A stretch of 64,000 bases of DNA from Lunularia cruciata (GCA_948567375.1 OX419762.1:24320608-24384607); one strand, 5' to 3'; shown: positions 51,344-63,348, numbered from the stretch's first letter. Numbers and translations are program-made. The notes: a model not told the origin generated them from the letters alone.

Positions 51344-54068
51344 TGTGACAACCCGACAAATATCACTTTTGCGGTAATTGGGTAAGTAAAGTTTATTCCT
51401 GCATAGATACGAGTCAGAAATTTCCAAATACAAAGTCAAAAGTCACAATGTAGTTCTTCTTGATTTCTTCTTTAATCTCTTAGGTAGAAACTACACCCAA
51501 AAGAGAGTAACAAGCTCACAATCCTGACAACTTGTCACGAATATACACATATAATCACAAAATAACAAATTCTGTCCAAACAACTCTTGATTGTGATGAT
51601 TCAGATTCTCCCAAAGATGGCACTTCACTACAAAGAATGATTTTGCCTCATAATTGTGTTCCACCCCTCCATTGAAGGCACAACTTCCTTGATCAAAATT
51701 GCTTCACATCAACTTCGTGCTGCACTCACAAATGCAGAATACTACCAACACTACAATTCTTCTCAAATCTGTCAAGGCATTGCTCCAATGCACTTCACTC
51801 AAGATCACACACACAGAATGAAGATCAAGGCTACAGAATCCAACATCCACAAACACACTGACTTGCTCTTTGGAATTTTCCACACACTCACAAACACAAA
51901 CACGGAATTGACAATCGGAATTAAGCTTAAGCGACAAGCACTTAGAACAACACTTCGCTTTATCTTTCTTCAAAAATATGAATACTGAACAATATTGTAC
52001 TGCAAATGCTCCCCTTAAATACTGAAGCAAATGGCAGTTCTTCCTACCTACGCACCGCTTCCTAACATCTCTTCCTACCTGCAGATCCCAATTGACAATC
52101 TATCTCTTCATATCTGCCTCTTCCTATCTCAAAATTAGTACTTACACCAATCCAATATCTACCTCATTATCGGCTTCCAAACCTGATGATCTTCCTACTA
52201 TTTCTCCTTCTTCGGGTATAGCTAATTCTACTAATTCCTTCACTAATTCTACTACTTCTACACTAGGAACTACAACTGAGCTCAGGGTTACTCCATCTAC
52301 TTCTTTATCTCTTGACACACTCTTCTCTAATGTGTCAAATACCAAGTCCGATGACACCTATATTCCTACTTCTGCAACATCGGGTTTCTTCTCCGTTGTC
52401 ACACTATTTTAAATCTTCTCTAAATCCAAATTAACTAAATCTAATCTAAGACTAACATTGTTTTCTACTTCTAACATCTTTCGATCTACACGCTCTCTCA
52501 ATCGAATCAGCAACGTGTTCATGTCCACATCCTTGGTTTTTCTCTTCCAAGTTTCCTGCACAAGCAACTTCAACTCATGTAGGCGGGCTTCTTCCAATCT
52601 CCCTCCAGCCTCTGTGCTTAGAATTGCTCTCAACTTCCCCGCAACTTCTCCCACTGATTCCGATGCATACCCTTGAGAGTGCTCTACTTTCAATTCTTCA
52701 CGATACATCTTCAGCTCGTCTTTGTACTCTGTAGCGAGCATCTTCTTCTCTTCTGCATACTGCGTGCTCTGCAATTCCGTGCTTCTAACGAGCTCTTGTA
52801 ATCGTTCCTCTTCTTCCTGCCTGGCTGCTAACTCCCTCTGCCAGGCTTGATCCTTCCCTGCTGCACTCTTCTTCAAGCTATCCAATTCCTGCTCCATTAC
52901 GATGGTCATCGTCTTCAAATGAACATTCTCAATGTGCACATCACTCACTTCCTCCTTCATCTTGCTTAGCCACATTGCCTGTTCCGTCAATTCTCTGGCT
53001 TGCCTCTGCAGTTCTTTTTCTTTAACCTCGCAGCTCTCTTGTAACATTGTGAAATTCTTCTTCTTCAAGACTTCCTCTCTCCAAAGTTCTTCTATTTTTT
53101 CACTTCTTCGGACTTGTTGCTCCTGCAACCCCTTCACTTCACTTAGCAAATGCATTACCACCTGCAACTTGTTCATTCCCTTCCTATGATCTTGGGGAAT
53201 TACTTTCTGATGCTCCTTCAGTAGTTCTAGCAATGAGGTGACCACTTTTGTCAAATATGATATCCCACCAAAGTTTTCTTCATCGTCATTGCCATCTTTG
53301 TCTTGAGTCTGTACCTCCTTCATTGGCTCCTTCATCCAAAGTCACGATCTTTGTATCTTCAAAGACATCATTTTTGTACTTTCTTTGTCGTTACCTATCA
53401 AACTTGGCTCCATTGGATACTCCTCCTTCTCCTCTGGTCTCGGCTTGTTTACCACCATCGCTTGACAAGCTTCACTGACCGCCACCAATTGCTAAACTTC
53501 TAGCTCCCCCTCGCTATTGCTTCCGGACTCCTCGCTTTTTAAGGTAAGCTCCTCTTCTTTGGATTCCTCCTCTTGCGACTCGGTTTCTTCCTCAGACTTT
53601 GATCCCAATGATGCTTCTCTCACCATCTTTGTATTCTTCATAACCAGCCTTTGAGTCTTCCTTTGAGTGGGAGGCGACTTTGCTTCTTTTGGTTTGCCGC
53701 GTTTCTTTGTCTTTGGATTGGTGATTTCTTCTACCTTCCACTGTCCGGTCTTCAAGAAATACTCATTGTTGGCTCGCAGATGTAGCATATACTGGTGCTC
53801 TTCTTTGTCTGCTTCCCATTGTAAGTCAGGATGAACATAAGACACCATACGATGACGCTCCTCTATTGTCAGCAGGTTCAACCTGAAGTAGAAGTGTGTT
53901 GCAAACGGTGCAAAATAATGCGGCGGAGAACCTGTTCACCAATTGATCACCATTTGCCTCGTTCGGTGGTGAAAGCACTTTGCCCAATTCACCGGAACTC
54001 CTGCAAACATTTGGTGGAAGAAGACGGCTTGCTGCATGTTCACATATGTGGTTTGTTCTGGCTTGAAC
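51344..54068 (-). repeat. Giant 5' LTR of element Y, inner part
   Basis: It begins (plus strand) TGTGACAACCCGAC and aligns with 25299-27990 of the solo LTR and with 42864-43950. The TATTTAA box is at 52015-52021. It ends at GAAC, where the nested Ty3 element enters; AAAC follows on the far side. Confidence 0.85.
52142..54068 (-). pseudogene. LTR-encoded coiled-coil protein, copy Y (C-terminal two-thirds)
   Basis: One frame from 54068 to 52142 apart from a few stops (near 53940, 53491, 53336, 52409). It gives KPEQTTYV, QAVFFHQMFAGVPVNWAKCFH, HFYFRLNLLTIEERHRMVS, an acidic stretch SKSEEETESQEEESKEEEL, and then a 308-codon open coiled coil (53335-52409) with DQAWQRELAARQEEEERLQEL. The end is LEADNEVDIGLV. 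Identities to copy X are scattered over the whole length, including charged and hydrophobic positions, so both derive from one protein-coding ancestor. Confidence 0.75.
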
Positions 54069-54385
54069 TGTAATACCCATTTGTGCATGTGGGTGGTATT
54101 GTGATATTTAGCTTGGTATTACAAGTACTTAAGAGATATTATTTATATTGAGATAAAGGATGGTTCTATATTAGTCATGGTTAGCTAAAGTTATTCATAG
54201 CTAAGATAGAGGGGACCTTACTTTAGAGGAAGTAGAAAAGATAAGCACCACTATTTTGGATTTTAGTGTGTTGACTTGGTATTATTCCTAGGTGTTTGGC
54301 TTTGAGGAAAGAGTTGAGAACTCTTGGGCCCGCAAGCCTTTTTGTTTTGGATTCTTCTTTAGTCCAAGGATAGCCCATGTGAAGG
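54069..54385 (+). repeat. Truncated 5' LTR
   Basis: It matches the first ~316 bp of the 692-bp LTR, then jumps at a 5-bp word GAAGG to leader sequence (GCAAGATAATG). About 375 bp of LTR and the primer site were lost, probably by deletion between short repeats. Confidence 0.85.
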
Positions 54386-55922
54386 CAAGATAATGTTTTG
54401 TGTTCAATTCTACATTATGCAGATGGAGGCTATGAGAGCTCACTTGGAGAGAACATTAGGAGAAGAGAGTGTTGAACTTATGTAAGAGACCCAAGATCCA
54501 TTTGTATACCCTGTAGTTCATTATGATGTCTTTGAGGTGATTTTGTACATCTAACATGAGAGGAATTGGAAAGATTGTGTGAGGTGGATTGCAGATTTTG
54601 GGGATTAAGGTGATTTTGGGCAAAATCTCAAGTTTGAGATCTGGACTTGAAATTTCTACACATGATAGCTTGGGTTATCTTTCAGTTAGCACACTTGAAA
54701 ATATTGTGAGAGCTACTATGCGCACTGGGCTAGAATTTTTGAAAGTTGATAGGGTAAAGTGCTCCCGCAACTGCATGCTCTCTAGAAACTTGTACAGACT
54801 CTGCTATTTCTTCAATTTTCAATGAATTGTGCTGAAAATTTTCAAGAGACTTCAGGGCATTGTATCCTACTTGTTGCCACAAAAATTAGAGAGAGATCGT
54901 TTTTGCGCATGGAGTTATGAGTTTTTGAAGTGAGGGGGGTGGTTTTCAGACCAAATCTAAAATATGTGTGCTGAATAGAAAGATGTCTAGGCCAAATGGC
55001 TTTATGAAAAGATCTGAAATTTTTCAGGGGAGGATGCCCTAGAGTTTTGATCAAGTGTGAAAAATTGTAGAGAACTTTGACATACTGGTTGGGAGATTTG
55101 AGTGACATTGTGAGGAAGGGTCAATTCTGCAGAGTGGAGATCTCATGCATGAGGAGTTTGAGATCAACAAAAAGCATGTTTGAGTGTTTAGATTCATCTT
55201 GGGAACATGGAGGGTCATCAAGAGTGTAAATGGAGATTATTCAAGGTTCCCCAAGGGTTTGAGGTGATTGTAAGGGTGTATTTGAGGAAAAGAGAGTTTA
55301 CAATAGAATTTGAAGAGAGTGTTGAGAGGATCCAAAAACCTAAACCACTTGGAGGAAAGAGTGAGTCTAAGTGCTTTCTGTGTGGAGAGAAGGGACATAA
55401 GGCAAGTTCATATCCATTGACCTTTGAGAGCACAAGATTGAGGGAAAGGAGAGGTTTACTTGACTTGGGTTTGCATGTTGGACCTTCTTCACCAAGATTG
55501 GGAGGGAGAAGATCTAAGACCAAGGAGTAGTGTGAGGTTTGTGGAGTTGAAGGACTTCCAAAAGGACATGAGTGTAGTGGAGTAAAATCACTTTTGGAGA
55601 CTTTGGTGAAGGATCTTGGAGAGAGTCTTAGTACAGCAACAGAAATACTACCACCTTCATCAGCTAGTTCTCAAGATTAGTGATGGAGATAATCTTTCAA
55701 CTTATGGATAAACTATCCATGAGGGTTCAATTAATATGCACTCTAGGATTTGATGTTGCTATAGAAATCTTGGAGCAACCTGAACCTTCTGTGTTCCCTA
55801 GGGTGGATTACTCTCAAATGGTGTTAGTCATGTATATACTCTATTAGTTATAGAGTGAGAGAAAAGAAAAGAGAAAAAAACAAAGAAAATTTGAGAGAAG
55901 AGAAAGATAGTGAGAGGTTAAG
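54386..55922 (+). pseudogene. Leader and upstream zinc-knuckle ORF, second copy
   Basis: It parallels 14634-16179. The frame 55207-55530 contains FEESVERIQKPKPLGGKSES and CFLCGEKGHKASSYPL, where the last Cys of the knuckle is Tyr. TAG at 55528 truncates it relative to the 167-codon form; CEVCGVEGLPKGHEC still follows in frame after that stop. Confidence 0.6.
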
Positions 55923-57385
55923 ATGGGGAAACTTCCGGTTTTCTTTGGCAAGGATGGAGAAGATATGGAGGCCTTTGTGAAAGACTTCAAGAGAGCTTGC
56001 ATAGGAAACAATGAGAGGAGGAAGAATGAGTGGGCCTCATTATTACCAGATTTCTTTGAGGATGCAGCACTTACATGGTATGAGTCGGAATACCAAAAGA
56101 AAGAGAGGAGAGATGGGGAAGAGGAGTCTTGGGAGACTTTGACTTCAGCACTCATTGAGAACTTTCTTCCTGATAAGAGTTATGAGAGATTGATGAGTGA
56201 GGCTACATTTCTCAAGCAAGGAGATGGAGAGAAAGTGAGAGTCTATGTGGAAAGAGTGAAAAAGTTAGAGTCCAGATTTTGCATAGTGTTGAGGAAGGGT
56301 GGGGATGATGTGGAGACTACAATGATTGGCATAGGGGCCATGCTCACCAAGAATTTTGTGGGAGGGTTGAGACCACAAATTAGAAGCAAGGTGAGATATG
56401 AGAAACCTTCTTCCAAGGTGGAAGCTATCAAGATCGCAATTCATATGGAGGAGAGTTTGGAAGGGGATGAGAGTGATTTGGTGGTGAAGGAGATTGTGCA
56501 TCCTCCTCAAGGCTACAAGTATGGTGGAACTTCTGATACTTTGGTGACAAGGGTTGCACCACAAGTAGTAGTTGCTCCAATTCTTGCACCTCCACCAAAG
56601 GATCCACTTCAAACCATCACAGAACAACTTGCGGATCTCAAGATCAATGTGGTGCAACTATGGGAGAAGAGAGAGGTGGATTCAAATGTAGGGAGAGGGC
56701 CTAGGAGTTATGGAAACTATCCATATAGAAGAGTTCAACTAGCCAACAATTTCAATGATAGAAATTGTTTTGGTTGTGGAGAAAGAGGCCATATCCAAAA
56801 GAATTGCCCAAATTCTACTTACCATGGAGGAAGGGTTATGAGGGAGCCAATAGAGAGAAAGAGGGTGGTAGTGAAACCCAAGTGGCTCCTAATCCAAAAA
56901 AAGGTAAGGGGATAGCATCCATAGATGTGGTGGAGAGCAAGTATGAGAAGAGAGAGTGCTCAAACTCCAAGAGTCTTAATTTGGAGCTTATGGCACAAGA
57001 GAAGAAGAGAGCTCGTTTTGCAAAGGATGTTCAGTCTTCTCAAGGATTTACTCCAAGCAAGGATACTCCTTTGTATACTAGGAGCACTCGCACCTCAACA
57101 CCATCAACAACAAAGACTCCAAGGAAGAAGTTGGGGATGGAGGATTTCTTGATTTCAAAGCAACAATTGAACTACAATGTGTTGGAAGATGTTGGTAGTC
57201 ACAAGGCTAACATCATAGTGGGCCAATTGATTGCTTTGAACCCTACCTTGAGAAAGGAACTTAGAGGTGGTTTGAGTTCTACAAGGAGCAAGAAGAAGAA
57301 GAAGGCAAAAGCTCCAGTATCAATGGGGGTGGTGGATGCCAAGCCAGCACCATGGGAGGCTTGTGAATATGCCTCCAAGATTGAT
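55923..57385 (+). pseudogene. gag, second copy
   Basis: 330 open codons from MGKLPVFFGKDGEDMEAFVKD through FEDAALTWYESEYQ, ENFLPDKSYERLMSEATF and GAMLTKNFVGGLRPQIRSK to the knuckle CFGCGERGHIQKNC at about 56770. One base is missing near 56835 (GGAAGGGTTATG against GAAGAAGGGGTTATG), after which coding continues in another frame as GYEGANREKEGGSETQ. Together with the first copy it shows that gag and pol form one long frame. Confidence 0.85.
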
Positions 57386-57530
57386 GTGAGAGTGAATGGT
57401 CACAACATCAAGGATTCATTGGTTGATGGAGGATCAACAGTATATGCCATGTCAGAAAGGTTGATGAAGAAGTTGGGTATGATACCCTCAAGACCTTCAA
57501 CATTTGTGGTAAGCATGGCAAACAAGCAAC
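57386..57530 (+). pseudogene. Protease start, second copy
   Basis: RVNGHNIKDSLVDGGSTVYAMSE has the DGGS loop. The domain is cut after VVSMANKQH, where the inverted duplication begins. The second protease block is missing. Confidence 0.75.
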
Positions 57531-57668
57531 ATCCTCCAACACATTGTAGTTCAATTGTTGCTGTGAAATCAAGAAATCCTCCATCCCCAACTTCTTCCTT
57601 GATGTCTTTGTTGTTGACGGTGTTGAGGTGAGAGTGCTCCTAGTATACAAAGAAGTATCCTTGCCTCA
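57531..57668 (-). repeat. Inverted duplication of 57054-57192
   Basis: This ~137-bp stretch is the reverse complement of 57054-57192 in the same element with only a few mismatches. It replaces the ~500 bp of protease and acidic linker that the sister copy has at 17790-18290. Confidence 0.9.
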
Positions 57669-58620
57669 AATCTCAGAAGGTGAGGAGATTTTTTTCAAGT
57701 TCATCCATGTGTTTGCTTTTAGTTACAAGGATTTGAAGGAAGTCACCTTGGAGGAGCACAAGATAGAGGTGGAGTCACATGCAAGACCAATCTGCCAAAA
57801 GCAACATTGCATAAGCCCACCAATATCTTTGGTTGTGAAGGAGGAGATTGATAAGCTCAAGGGGGCTGGATTTATCTTTGAGGTGGAGAATTCAGAATGG
57901 GTGTCTCTAATTGTCATTGTGAAGAAAAAGAATGGCAAGCTTCGGGTATGTGTGGATTACAAGAAGCTCAATGTTGTTACCAAGAAGGACTACTACCCAT
58001 TGCCATTTATTGACGAGATCTTGGAGGAGGTTGCAGGTCATGAGAGGTATAGTTTTGGAGATGGTTATAGTGGATACAACCAAATCAAGATTGCACCAGA
58101 GCATCAACAACTCACCACATTCACCACACCTTGGGGAACTTACGCTTTCAAGCTCATGCCTTTTGGGCTTTGCAATGCTCTAGCCACATTCCAATGGTTC
58201 ATGAACAAGGTATTTGAACCTTTCATTGGGAAATTTGTGAGAGACTTCATTGATGACTTTTGTGTTTATGGAACCAAGGAGGAGCACTTTGAGCACCTAA
58301 TCAAAGTCTTGCAACGCTTGGATGAGGCAAATGCATCACTCAACCCAGAGAAGTGAATTTTTGGATGTGAAGAAGGTCTACTTTTGGGGCACATCATCTC
58401 CAAGGATTGAATAGTAGTTGATCCTGAGAAGGTGAGGAAAATCTCAGACCTTCCATTCCCTTCAAGCTTGACAAAGTTATGCCAATTCTTGGGGATGATT
58501 GGATACTATAGGAGGTTCATCTTCTCATTTTCCAACAAGGCTTATGCATTGACCATCTACATGAAGAAGGGTGTAGATTACATGGTGATTTTGGAGGACA
58601 AGGAGGCTCTCAAAGCTTTT
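57669..58620 (+). pseudogene. Reverse transcriptase, second copy
   Basis: FIHVFAFSYKDLKEVTLEEH, EIDKLKGAGFIFEVENSEW, VIVKKKNGKLRVCVDYKKLN, SFGDGYSGYNQIKIAP, LMPFGLCNALATFQ and FIDDFCVYGTKEEHF are in order. TGA at 58354 (Cys position) and TGA at 58408 plus TAG nearby interrupt the connection, which continues LGMIGYYRRFIFSFSN. It has the full connection domain. Confidence 0.85.
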
Positions 58621-59130
58621 GAGGAGCTCAAGCAATCCCTTGTTGTAGCTCCAATTCTTGCTAAACCTGATTGGAGTAAGCCTTTCATTCTCTACACTGA
58701 TGCTTCTAATGTAGCTATAGGATGCACTCGTAGTCAATTAGACCAAGATGGGCATGATCATCCAATAGCTTATGCTAGTAGGCAGATGGTTTCAGCAGAG
58801 AAGAACTACTCTGTCACGGAGAGAGAAGGGTTGGCAGTGATCTTTGGTCTCAAGAAGTTTAGACACTACTTGATTGGAGGGAAAGCCACCATTGTCACAG
58901 ATCACAAGGCTTTGAAGTACATCTTCAACAAGCCTAATGTTGAAGGGAGACTAGCAAGGTGGATGATACTCTTGTCTGAGTATGACTACACCATTGAGGA
59001 TAGGCCAGGAAAGAAACATGCAAATGCTGATTTGTTATCTAGAGCCTATGATCATGATGGAGATGAGCCAGTGGATGATTCCTTCTTGGATGAGGAGCTC
59101 ATGAAAATCTCAATCACTCAAGAGGTTCCA
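58621..59130 (+). pseudogene. RNase H, second copy
   Basis: Part of a 451-codon open stretch (58432-59787). FILYTDASNVAIGCTRSQ, YSVTEREGLAVIFGLKKF, ATIVTDHKALKYIFNK and HANADLLSRA retain all four acidic positions. It is intact as a domain. Confidence 0.85.
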
Positions 59131-60402
59131 ATGGAGTACAAGGAGATTGTGGATTTTGTGACAAAAGGTGACTATCTAGAAGGGATGCATGTTGGGAAGA
59201 GGAAGGCCCTTGTAGCAAGATCTAGACCTTACACAATGGTGGAGGATATTCTTTGTCACCAAGGAGCAGATGGTCTACTTCGAAGAGCAGTGGGTAAGGA
59301 AGAGTCTATCCTACTCATAAAGGAGTTTCATGAAGGTTTAGTATGTGGAGGACACTTTGCAGGAAAGGTGACTGCTTTCAAGATTCTAGATGCAAGTTAC
59401 CATTGGAGAGGGATTTTCAAGGATTGTCTTGATTATTGCAAAACTTATCATGTTTGTCAAGCTTTTGCTAGAAAGTCTACATCCACTCCACCACTTAGAT
59501 CAATACCATTGTTAGGACCTTTTGAGAAGTGGAGAATTGATTTTGTAGGTCCTCTCAATAGAACCTCAAGGAAAAATCGGTACATTGTGGTAGTTATTGA
59601 TTACCTGACCAAGTGGGTTGAGGCTAGACCATTGAGGGACAAGAATGAAGATGAAGTTGGTAGATTTCTTTATGAACGCATTATCACTAGGTTTGGATGC
59701 CCTTTGGAGTTGGTTTCTGATAGAGGAGGAGAGTTTACACGAAGCATTACTACAACCATGCTACGACATTTCTCTATCACACATTGAGTAACTATATCCT
59801 ATAAGCCAAATTCCAATGGCTTGGCAGAGAGAACCAATCAGACCTTGTGCATGATGTTGGCCAAAGATGCAGAAATGGAGGGGGCTAAACATCATTGGCA
59901 CAAGAGGATTCATGCAGTTTTGTGGGAGTATAGGACAACCATGAAGACTTCCACCAAATATTCTCCATTTTAATTGGTGTATGGTATTGAGTCTACCTTA
60001 CCTATTCACTTTGATCTTCCTACCTTCCAAAGCATTCATAGGAGATTGAAGAAAGCACAAGGAGGTGATGCAGAGATGTCAAGGAAGGATCAACTCATGG
60101 AGTTGGAAGAGGCAAGAGCAGTTGCTATGGTTTGAGTGGAGCAAGCCCAAAGGAAACAAAAGGAGAACTATGACAAGAAGCAAGGCAAGAAGAAGGTGGA
60201 GACTTTGAAAGAAGGTGATTGGGTAAGGTTGTTTGATTCCATTCGATTCAAGAGAGTGCAAAAGAAGTTTTTGCCTAAGTACTTTGGACCTTTCATAGTG
60301 GAGAAAGTGTGGAGCAATTACACCTATGATCTCAAGGAGTTGGGAGGAAGACACTTTGATAGGATTAACCATGATAAGTTGAAGATGTACCATAGAAGGT
60401 AG
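59131..60402 (+). pseudogene. Integrase, second copy
   Basis: HEGLVCGGHF...CKTYHVCQAF: the third zinc ligand Cys is Tyr. The core has RIDFVGPL, ELVSDRGGEF and NSNGLAERTNQ, so D, D and E are kept. TGA at 59785, TAA near 59972 and TGA 60133-60135 interrupt it. The last stop is shared with the first copy. The GPY/F end FLPKYFGPFIVEKVW closes at 60402. Confidence 0.8.
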
Positions 60403-60437
60403 AGAGACCTTCACTTTGAGGACAAAGTGAAAACTTA

Positions 60438-60450
60438 GTCCGGGGGTAAA
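60438..60450 (+). other. Polypurine tract region, second copy
   Basis: GTCCGGGGGTAAA, directly before the 3' LTR. Confidence 0.65.
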
Positions 60451-61128
60451 TGTAACACCCATTTGTGCATGTGTGTGGTATTGTGATATTTAGCTTAGTA
60501 TTACAAGTACTTAAGAGATATTATTTATATAGAGATAAATGATGGTTCTATATTATTCATGGTTAGCTAAAGTTAGTCATAGCTAAGATAGAGGGGACCT
60601 TACTTTAGAGGAAGTAGAAAAGATAAGCACCACTATTTTGGATTTTAGTGTGTTGACTTGGTATTATTCCTAGGTGTTTGGCTTTGAGGAAAGAGTTAAG
60701 AACTCTTGGGCCCGCAAGCTTTTTTGTTTTGGATTCTTCTTTAGTCCAAGGATAGCCCATGTGAAGGAATCCTTGACTTAGTGGTTGAGTCAAGATAAGA
60801 CCACATGCTTAGGAGAATATGCCCATGTGAATGGATATTCCTTTCTACTTTTTGACTTTACTTGACTTTTAGTCTAGTAACTTGAGTTACTACGGTAATT
60901 AGTAACTTTGGTACGTAACTATTTCACAAGTATATAAACAAGGGGTGAGGAGATACTCAGCATCCTTTCATTTGCAACTATCTCTCTCTCATTGAGTTCT
61001 CTAGTGAGCAATGTCTTGAGTCTTGGAGGAGTATGATGGAGTTGGGGTTCCTTGCCTTCTTAGTCCATGGTGCGCTACCATAATAGCCATCAGAGGTTCA
61101 TCTTGAGTGAGAGACAGGCCGGCTCACA
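60451..61128 (+). repeat. 3' LTR, second copy (678 bp)
   Basis: TGTAACACCC to GGCCGGCTCACA, with a TATATAAAC box at about 60931-60939. It lacks a ~12-bp stretch (AATGTTAGCCTT) present in the other LTRs. Confidence 0.9.
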
Positions 61129-61761
61129 AAACATGGCCATCATTGCCCCTATGATGCTTCTCCAAATCGGGTCTCGATAGGACTCCACCTTGTATCTATT
61201 CATTGTTCTTGGAGCAAAAAACAAATTGCAAATTTCTACCATCCCCTCTGCAGCATCACACTTCTGATAGAAGGTGATCCTTGTCGGCTCTCTTGCTTCT
61301 CTCCCCAATACTAGCCTCCAATCCGACTCAGTCCATCGAGCCAAATTTCCTCTCTTCCCTTCCACCTCAACACCATCCTCACAATTAGTGGCAGCTATCT
61401 CTGCCATCACCCCTGAGAAACTGAAATTCCAATTCCATGCTAAGAAAGTAATCCAAAGTCTAGTCAAGACTTCAATTCTAGCTACTACATCTAATCTTTG
61501 AATTGCAAAACTTCCCACCACCAGCGCATTGGCCACTTTCTTCGCCATAATCTGCTCTCTTGTTCTACAATGCTGAAAGATGATGCTCTTTCCTAGATGA
61601 GACACTCTAACTCCCTCGATATTGCGGAAAATTTCACTCTTGATGGGCTTCCGGACACGCATTACTACAAGACGACTACTCAAAGGGACTGGAAATTTAC
61701 TTGGCAAATTCAACTTGTCCTTGCGCAGTTGCAATCTTCTATTACCCATAATTGCAGTCAT
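61129..61761 (-). pseudogene. LTR-encoded protein, copy Y (N-terminal third)
   Basis: About 211 open codons from MTAIMGNRRLQLRKD: FAIQRLDVVARIEVLTRLW, ITFLAWNWNFSFSGVMAEI, RGNLARWTESDWRLVLGREA, YKVESYRDPIWRSIIGAMMA. The frame meets the Ty3 insertion at MMAMF and continues beyond it (at 54068) with KPEQTTYV; the solo LTR reads MALLKPERTTYV there, proving the two parts were one gene. The extreme N-terminus differs from copy X. Confidence 0.75.
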
Positions 61762-62114
61762 TCTTCAGTCAATTTCAAATTTGACCTTCTCTCTTCTGCG
61801 TATTGATCCCGGTCACTGTCAAGACATGCTTCTTTTGCCTCCGCCGTTTCTTGAAATCTACTTTCTTGCCATGTACCAAGGTTGTTAAACGGTCTTCATA
61901 TTGTCTACGCCTTCCGACCTAAAGATGGTGTTCTTTGGACTTTTTCCGTCGTACTCTTTTTCCAAGTTCCTCCATCATCGGATCCAATGTCGTCTTCTTT
62001 GGATGTCCTCCAAAGTTACTTTTGTCCATTCTTTGTCCGCAATTTGACTTCCCTTGCTTACTTCTTCTCTTAAACACTAATAAACAGAGAAAAACAAAAA
62101 ATGTGGGTACCACA
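61129..62114 (-). repeat. Giant 5' LTR of element Y, outer part
   Basis: It begins with AAAC (target copy) and ends AATGTGGGTACCACA, matching AATGCGGGCACCACA of the solo LTR. It contains the N-terminal part of the LTR-encoded protein. Confidence 0.85.
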
Positions 62115-63348
62115 CATGCACTGTTGTATGCGGATGATGTAGTGCTCCTCTCCACCAATCTACAAAGTTTACAGAAGTTGTTGGATTCTCTTCTCTTGTT
62201 TTGCAATCAAACAAAGATGGAGGTGAACCTTGACAAGTCCAAGCTGATTGTGGTGGGTTCTAAAGGTGTCACACCTTTCTTTTTTGATGTACAGCAATTG
62301 AAGCAAGTTTCTTCTTATAAGTACTTAGGCCTTGAGTTTTCTCATGACTATAGTTGGTCTACTTGTGTAAAGATGAGAATCAATGCAGGGTTTAGAGCTT
62401 TGTATTCACTCATGAATCGCTCTAGACTTGCTTATCTTACCACATGGGAGTTGAAGAAGGTGTTGTTCAGATCTCTTGTGCAACCGATGGTTCACTATGG
62501 TGCTCAGATTTGGGGTCCAGGTACTAAGAAGACATGATTGCAAAAGGTGGAGAAAGTTCAAAAATTGTTTTTGTGTGATAAACTTGGAGTGAGGACTCAA
62601 ACTCCTTATGTATTGCTGCTTGCTGAAGCAGGTTTTTTACCCCTTGAGGCTGAAGCTTTGTTCTTAGTCTCACATATGCCACTAAGGTGAGGTCCATGGA
62701 GCATGAGAGACTTCCCTACCAAGCTTTTTTTGCAGCTCTATCTATTAGTTGGTATACATATCTGATTGCATGGGCTACAAGGTGGAATGTTTCTGAGCGA
62801 CATTGGAGATTGGAGCCTATTGCACTTTGAGAGGTGATCAAGGAGCAATTCTTACTTTGCTTATAGCAGCAACTCGATACCAAGATGGTGTTCTATCAAT
62901 AGTTTGTAAATCCTATGTTGGTGTGTTGTGAGCAAGATTATCTCTTGGCTAGTATTTCTACTTCACTTCGACATGTTATTGCTCAATATAGAACTAGTTC
63001 TCATAGACTAGAAGTAGAACAAGGACATTGGCATCAAATAGAGCACTCCATGCGACTTTGCAAATTGTGTACTATGAGCAAAGTTGAGGATGAGCACCAA
63101 GTGTTTGTTGATTGCTCTTGTTACATGCAGATCAGAGTTAGATATCAGATTACTTGTAGTGATTTCTCACCTCTCTTACAGGTTAAAGCTTTAGCATTAG
63201 GGAAGTATATGATGGAGATTAGTTTACATCAGACCAATTTGTTACAGATTGGTCAGATGCCCTAGGCTTTGGCCTAGGCTCACATTTCATGTGTTTTCCA
63301 GCCTTTTGACTCTTTGGGTCTTTTGGGCTTTATATTTCATTGTTTCAA
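62115..63348 (+). mobile_element. LINE copy P, second piece (RT end, 3'UTR, tail)
   Basis: HALLYADDVVLLST (YADD intact), KMEVNLDKSKLIVVGSKGV, SYKYLGLEFSHDYSWSTC and WELKKVLFRSLVQPMV. Frameshifts occur near 62540 and 62670. Then come RLCKLCTMSKVEDEHQVFVDC (CCHC with His to Gln), hairpin 63261-63278 and the tail ATTTCATTGTTTCAATG ending about 63348. Confidence 0.85.
63261..63278 (+). repeat. LINE 3'UTR hairpin, copy P
   Basis: CCTAGGC-TTTG-GCCTAGG. Other examples: 13204-13221, 22217-22234, 36221-36239 and 32011-32029 (weakened) on plus; 5870-5888, 24627-24645 and 45755-45772 on minus. Confidence 0.75.

Larger units (their letters stand above)
54069..61128 (+). mobile_element. Ty3/gypsy OTA element, second copy of the element-2 family
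   Basis: 7,060 bp, same order as 13935-21475, flanked by GAAC (left) and AAAC (right) inside the giant LTR of element Y. The 5' LTR is cut short and the primer site is gone. The element keeps the RT-RNase H connection that element 2 has lost. A ~137-bp inverted duplication replaces the end of the protease. It is the youngest layer at this site. Confidence 0.9.
47036..62114 (-). mobile_element. OTA-lineage Ty3 element with giant LTR, element Y
   Basis: Reading on the minus strand: 5' LTR (62114-51344, split by another Ty3 element), tRNA-Asp-type primer site, gag, protease and RT up to 47036. RNase H, integrase and the 3' LTR are missing, together with ~75 bp of the host LINE. LTR ends are the same as those of the solo LTR at 25299-29081. 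Net LTR length is about 3.7 kb. RT motifs (QMPFGLCNALATFQ, FIDDFCVFG), VFAWSIDQMPGI and the primer site place it in the OTA (Tat/Athila) group. Confidence 0.85.

Noticed and set aside
54069-61128. Segmental duplication of 13935-21475
   Set aside because: Flanks differ completely (LINE against giant LTR) and each copy has its own short target repeat, so these are separate insertions of one family.
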